Notes under the pieces: generated by a model | What the model was told of the DNA's origin: nothing | Seen by the model: the letters and a program-made list of their open reading frames with translations, nothing else | The model's database searches: none | Assembly (NCBI RefSeq): GCF_032854445.1 | Contig: NC_088306.1 | Location: 24,029,764 to 24,093,763, forward strand | Source of the DNA: Liolophura sinensis | Taxonomy: Eukaryota; Mollusca; Polyplacophora; Chitonida; Chitonidae | Direction: 5' to 3' | Length of the DNA stretch: 64,000 nt | Program-made: the position numbers and the translations under genes | Shown: in pieces, positions 59,605 through 64,000 of the stretch | How the letters are laid out: each line of letters starts with the position of its first letter | Position numbering within the stretch: the stretch's first letter is position 1

Positions 59605-59961
59605 TCATCTACATGTCATGTCAAACGTCGCTTGTCCTATAGAGGTCTTACATAATAGAATTGGAAGACTTCCAAGAGTGCCCAGCAGTACATGCATGTG
59701 GTTGGCGGGCCCTGCGTGAGCCGTTAAGGCTTGTTTGCGGTTTAGCTTGATGTGTTTCCAGAATATATCTTCTTTCCACTCCAGTTGAGTTATTCGACTT
59801 ACAAATGCTCTTCCAAACCTTCTGACACCAGGCTGGAAGAGAGGGGAAATTTTTTCGAAAGTTTTTCTCCAAATTCCAGAATTCCAGAATCGTTCTAGTG
59901 ATTCATCGCAGTTTTCCCGTTTCCAGTGCTGCCAGTGCTTTCGTAGCCTTACACCGTCCAC
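59605..59961 (-). CDS. Hypothetical ORF, 118 codons, unrecognised
   Basis: The frame is rich in Trp, Arg and Lys: it opens MDGVRLRKHWQHWKRENCDE and continues with FWNSGIWRKTFEKI. No domain was recognised. A second frame of the same strand (59648-59872) is also open, so codon evidence is ambiguous. It could be a decayed transposon-encoded piece or chance. Confidence 0.15.
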   Translation of the reverse strand: MDGVRLRKHWQHWKRENCDESLERFWNSGIWRKTFEKISPLFQPGVRRFGRAFVSRITQLEWKEDIFWKHIKLNRKQALTAHAGPANHMHVLLGTLGSLPILLCKTSIGQATFDMTCR

Positions 59962-61722
59962 AGCGATCGGACGGCTGCTGAAGTTCGCTGGAGGGCACTT
60001 ACTTCTAACCCAGGTGATCAGATATGAGTAAACAATGGTTAGTTAGGAACAGCGTGCCCTTAGTTAGCTGTGTTATATAATACAAACACATGGCACCCTG
60101 TCGTGTAACAAACACGGGTTTAATCGCTCGAGATTGAAATGGAACGATCATATGCTGTGACCTTCAGTAGGCCGAGATGGCCAAAGAATGGCAAACTGAA
60201 AATTCATACACAATGTCGAACTGTAAAAAAAACCAGGGAAAGAGATTATAATCCTCTACGCATGCCCATTATAAAATACTGCAGACGACCAAGGACAAGA
60301 AAACCACAATCCCAACAACATCCTTCCACAATCTACTCAAAGCTGAAAAGATTGGAAAACCAGTTTTCCGTATATAAAAGAAAGATATTATTATTGTTCG
60401 ACTATTATTCCACACCTTCACGACAGGCCTAACAGATGATGATGACCGTGCAAATCTCTCAGCTCTTGTATAACTTCATACGTTGTAAGACATCAAAAGG
60501 TTAAGCTGCTCGTCAACGAGATACGAGAACGAGCTTTGCGCGTGTGCTAGGCGAAAGCGTGTCGCATTGAGGGAAAACTGTTTCGCTACCCAAACCAGAA
60601 GAGCTACGCCTACCAAGTTAATTAGACCAATGCTATATTTTCATGAGGCAATTGGCGATATAAATGTTCAACAAGCTCTTTCATCCTTGGGGGTTACTGT
60701 CGAGCACGGTATATGAATGATGTAAACTGTACATGTGGCAAGACGTTTTTATTGACACTACGATAGGTATATACCTGAATCGATTCGTCCTTCTGTAAGG
60801 AAACAATGAACAAGGGACTATTACAATTCCCCATTAACAATGAATAAGAAGATTTCAGAATAATTATTAATCCCATTTTTAACGTGTGTACATAATGTTG
60901 TAGAGTGATGTAATTATTAAAGGACAGAGACAGACCCTTCCTTGAGAATGCAGATTGGAATTGTATGTGGCTTGAAAGCCAAATTCAAGTGTGTTTTGAC
61001 AAACTGCTTTCCCATCATGTCGGATGAAGCTGGGCGTCAAGAGAAGGGAGTGTGTCTTAGCTGCCGGGCTATGGCTTGGTTATCAAGGTCAAGAGTAGAT
61101 GTCCTATCTCTGTGTTTTCGATTTGCGAGTATCTTTCAATTACAAGTTGACATTCACGTTGTTGTCTGTCTAAACATCCAGATAATCCCTGGCTTCGATC
61201 AAGTATCTGTCCGATCTGGATTGAGTGGCTTAATTAACATTGTTTAATAAAGCAACACGACTGGACATCGTCCCACAGAAGGCGACTATGTTATCGGGAG
61301 CGGTGGGAGGAAAGCTGTGCAAATACAGGGAAGATAACATGGCGTTGAGCGCCCTACGTTGCGTGCTCGATTTACGATCTTAGTACTCGCATGAAGAAAG
61401 ATACCGACGGCTAGTCAGTCAAACCCCATATACTTCTTAATGAACTTAGGGCCTAATTTCCGGAATACAAGACTGCCCACCGGTCCTACATTGACTGAGT
61501 GAAGCCATATCCGCAGGGGTGAAGGTCACTCTGATCAAGTACAAGACTGAAGGAGCTTAGATTTTCGAGATGGTCATACGGTACACAAATTAGATGGAGC
61601 GTGCATCACTTAATGCTTCTGATAGCATTATAAGAAATACTCTACATGTAGCTCTCAAGAGTTGGGTCTAGACCAGAGGTATTTTACTGAAACCTTTACA
61701 AATTAGCAAATGGTTTAATTTA
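59962..61722. other. Unassigned sequence
   Basis: Short frames up to about 100 codons without recognisable motifs. Confidence 0.6.
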
Positions 61723-61763
61723 TCTTTACGTAATCTATAGGCGTTCTTTACGTAATCTATAGG
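61723..61763. repeat. 19-bp direct duplication
   Basis: TCTTTACGTAATCTATAGG at 61723-61741 and 61745-61763. Confidence 0.95.
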
Positions 61764-61769
61764 TTTGCC

Positions 61770-62666
61770 GTCATATGGTTTCATAGTAAATTTGTCATCA
61801 CTGTAGCAGACAAGGCTCCTAATAATGTCATCTTTATTTGCAAGAATTCTTATTATCAAATTCTTGTTCAAGAGCTATGTGCATCTACAACGACATCCAC
61901 GTATTCTGCTGCTACATGTACTCTGGAGGAACTATTTAACAAACACAAAACCTTTCTTAAAGAAAGGCGCATAAATATACCTACCCGTCACATAGAAATA
62001 CCACAACTTTACTGGATTCCTAAAATGCATAAATCCCCATACAAGGCTCGATTTATTGCAGGTTCAAGAAGCTGTACCACCAAACTCTTGTCAACTCTAC
62101 TTACGAGAGCGTTACAAGATGTAAAGTCATTTTGGAATAAGTATTGTTGTGCCATAACAAAAAATTCAGGTGTCAACTGCATGTGGCTTGTTAACAACTT
62201 AACGTCTTACAGAAGAACTCGATGCTCATATGCATATACCGTACAAAGACGTATCCACGTGGGATTTCTCTACTCTCTATACTACGATTAATCACAAAGA
62301 TCTTATTGAAAGAATATCGTCGTTTATTGTCTCGGTATTTACTAAAACAGGTCACTGTTACATTAACGTCAGAAGCAAAAGGCTTTCTTTAGTTCTACTC
62401 TTCATAAAGGTTACCACTCATGGGATGTTACATTATTTATTGAATTACTTGAATTTCTCATTAACAACATCTATGTGAAGTTCGAAGATACCATTAACCA
62501 ACAGTGCATAGGTATTCCAATGGGTACCAATTGTGCGCCTCTTTTGGCAGACCTATACCTGTTTTCATATGAATACGACTATATGCAGAAATTACTTAAA
62601 AGTAATATCTTTAAAGCTCGATCCTTTTCATTTACCAAGCGGTATATTGATGATCTACTGGCGTAA
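61770..62666 (+). pseudogene. Reverse transcriptase remnant of a retroelement
   Basis: The plus strand carries RT motifs in order but in shifted frames. From about 61789 it reads VADKAPNNVIFICKNSYY, then from 61999 PQLYWIPKMHKSPYKARFIA and SGVNCMWLVN. In another frame near 62250 comes WDFSTLYTTI (motif A with its Asp). From 62475 there is QQCIGIPMGTNCAPLLADLY (motif B) and RYIDDLLA (motif C, the YxDD box intact). A stop follows at once and the thumb and any endonuclease are missing. At least two frameshifts separate the blocks. The motif set is common in marine invertebrate retroelements; I lean towards a Penelope-like or other non-LTR origin but cannot decide. A 19-bp direct duplication (61723-61741 and 61745-61763) lies just upstream. 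A SINE A copy follows at 62762. Confidence 0.82.
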
Positions 62667-62761
62667 ATCGGCACATAACTTTTTTCCAGTAAGTTGCTGA
62701 CAGACAGGCAGACTGAAAAATATAAAGCCACCGAGAGCAAAATCGCCTTCGTGAAGATCGT

Positions 62762-62908
62762 TAATATTTATTTATTTATTTATTTGATTTATGTTTTACG
62801 CCGTATTCAAGAATATTTCAATTATACGACGGCCAGCATTATGGTGGGAGGAAACCGGGTAGAGCCCGGGGGAAACCCACGACCATCCGCAGGTTGCTGG
62901 CAGAGTGT
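62762..62908 (-). mobile_element. SINE A, well preserved but 5'-truncated
   Basis: An ATTTATTTATTTATTT tail, then TTTTACGCCGTATTCAAGAA, then ACGGCCAGCATTATGGTGGG, then CCATCCGCAGGTTGCTGGCA. Confidence 0.95.
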
Positions 62909-63070
62909 ATAGTACTATTGTACGGGCATTGGTATATACTGGGCATACCTGTGCTCTAACGATAAACAGGACCGTTATGGTACAAATGGAAAAATTAGTG
63001 AGCGCTACATTGGACTCCAGTTGTTTTGTGGAAGTAATAAGGCAACAGTGTAACAGGTTCACACATCCTA

Positions 63071-63104
63071 GACAGAAAACACCAATCAAATATATAAATA
63101 AATT
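63071..63104 (+). mobile_element. SINE A tail fragment
   Basis: AAAACACCAATCAAATATAT and AAATAAATTC match only the terminal ~30 bases. Confidence 0.7.
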
Positions 63105-63714
63105 CTACTTGGACAACAAATAATAAAGATCACTGTCCACCTTGCTACCCTGGCAATTTCATAAGTCTTAAGGTATGCAGGTATATTGGATTTCGGATGT
63201 CAATAAATATATTTAAAGCCGTTATCGTCAGTTTTCATGACTTTCCTGTCATCAGCTCGATTGTACAATCTGTCAGACAGAAGACACAGTGTATCAGCCA
63301 TAAAACAGACATTAACGAGCGTTCACTATCAGTCACCATCAATTGATAAATATCTATTTAATCATGGCCTCCGAAACTTCAATCAGCAGTTGCTGGTGTC
63401 AATCTGGATTAAAAATTCGCTTACATCTTTTGTCACACAGGGCATTGTAGAAGTGACAACTATGACATGTGGCTTTAAACTGTTTAAACCAATCGCTTTG
63501 ATGTCAAAGCACCGGAGCTTGAAATTCTACTGATGTGATTCCATCAATCAAGTATCCCACGGGAGATCGGAAATATTGTTATTCATTGGAAGAATATTGG
63601 ATTGCATTGCACCCAGTATTCACCCTGAAATTATGACGTTTTATAAAAGGTAGCAAAACGGTTGCTTTTATTAAACAACCCTAACGTAGTGGCTCAGTTT
63701 ACCACCATGTAACA

Positions 63715-64000
63715 ATATGTCGTGGCCTAGTATTCTATTATTTTTACAGTACTTCTTTGCCTCGTGTTCTACTGTCCCGTCATGTCACACTACATATACA
63801 CCGTGACCAAATGTGACCAAATGTTCCGTCATGTCCCTCTAAGTCATGGCCTATCGTGTCCCATCATTTTACATTGCGTCGTGACCAAGTGTTCCTTTTT
63901 GCCACACAGTGGCGGGGCCTAGTGCCCCATAGCTTCACATGACGTCGAGATTAAGTCTTCCGTCATACCTCACAACAGCGTGGCTTAATGTCCCATCATT
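63715..64000. repeat. Degenerate minisatellite, ~33-35-bp period, running off the window end
   Basis: Alternating motifs of the kind GTCGTGGCCTAGTGTCCCAT and CGTGACCAAGTGTTCCGTCA, separated by short TCACAC/TTACAT spacers, appear about eight times. The last unit is cut by the window end. Confidence 0.82.

Overview
The window is eukaryotic. It has GT-AG introns, AT-rich non-coding DNA, very sparse coding sequence and many dispersed repeats. The repeats include several tRNA-derived SINE families with AATAAATA or ACTC tails of a type I associate with molluscs and related lophotrochozoans. A mollusc is my best guess; another lophotrochozoan such as a brachiopod is not excluded. No species can be named from the sequence alone.

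The one host gene I can support is a neuroligin, a postsynaptic adhesion protein of the carboxylesterase fold. It lies on the + strand as five exons: 26841-26999, 29214-29399, 47640-48447, 50390-50505 and 52395-53185. The splice phases fit at every junction and give about 685 codons to the stop: most of the esterase-like domain, a Ser/Thr/Pro-rich stalk, one transmembrane helix and a cytoplasmic tail. The exon(s) for the signal peptide and the start of the domain were not found and probably lie before base 1. If so, much of 1-26840 is intron. The catalytic serine is replaced by glycine, as expected for a neuroligin.

The 18.2-kb intron between exons 2 and 3 holds a decayed DNA transposon at about 41.9-46.1 kb. 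On the minus strand it has THAP, HTH and DDE pieces of a transposase. On the plus strand, converging on it, are SWIM zinc-finger and YqaJ-nuclease pieces. This two-gene layout fits an ISL2EU-type (PIF/Harbinger-related) element. Copies of an unrelated ~350-370-bp repeat lie on both sides of it.

The rest is mostly repeat debris. SINE family A has about 23 copies or fragments in both orientations, one of them full length with a perfect 12-bp target-site duplication. Family B has two body types sharing one 3' tail, and family D shares the general layout of A. There are also tRNA-like heads of other SINEs, a frameshifted reverse transcriptase at 61.8-62.7 kb, a MITE-like pair, several minisatellites (one running off the right end) and poly-C tracts. 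I saw no rRNA, CRISPR array, prokaryotic operon or intact tRNA gene. Coordinates of degraded repeats are approximate to about 10 bases.
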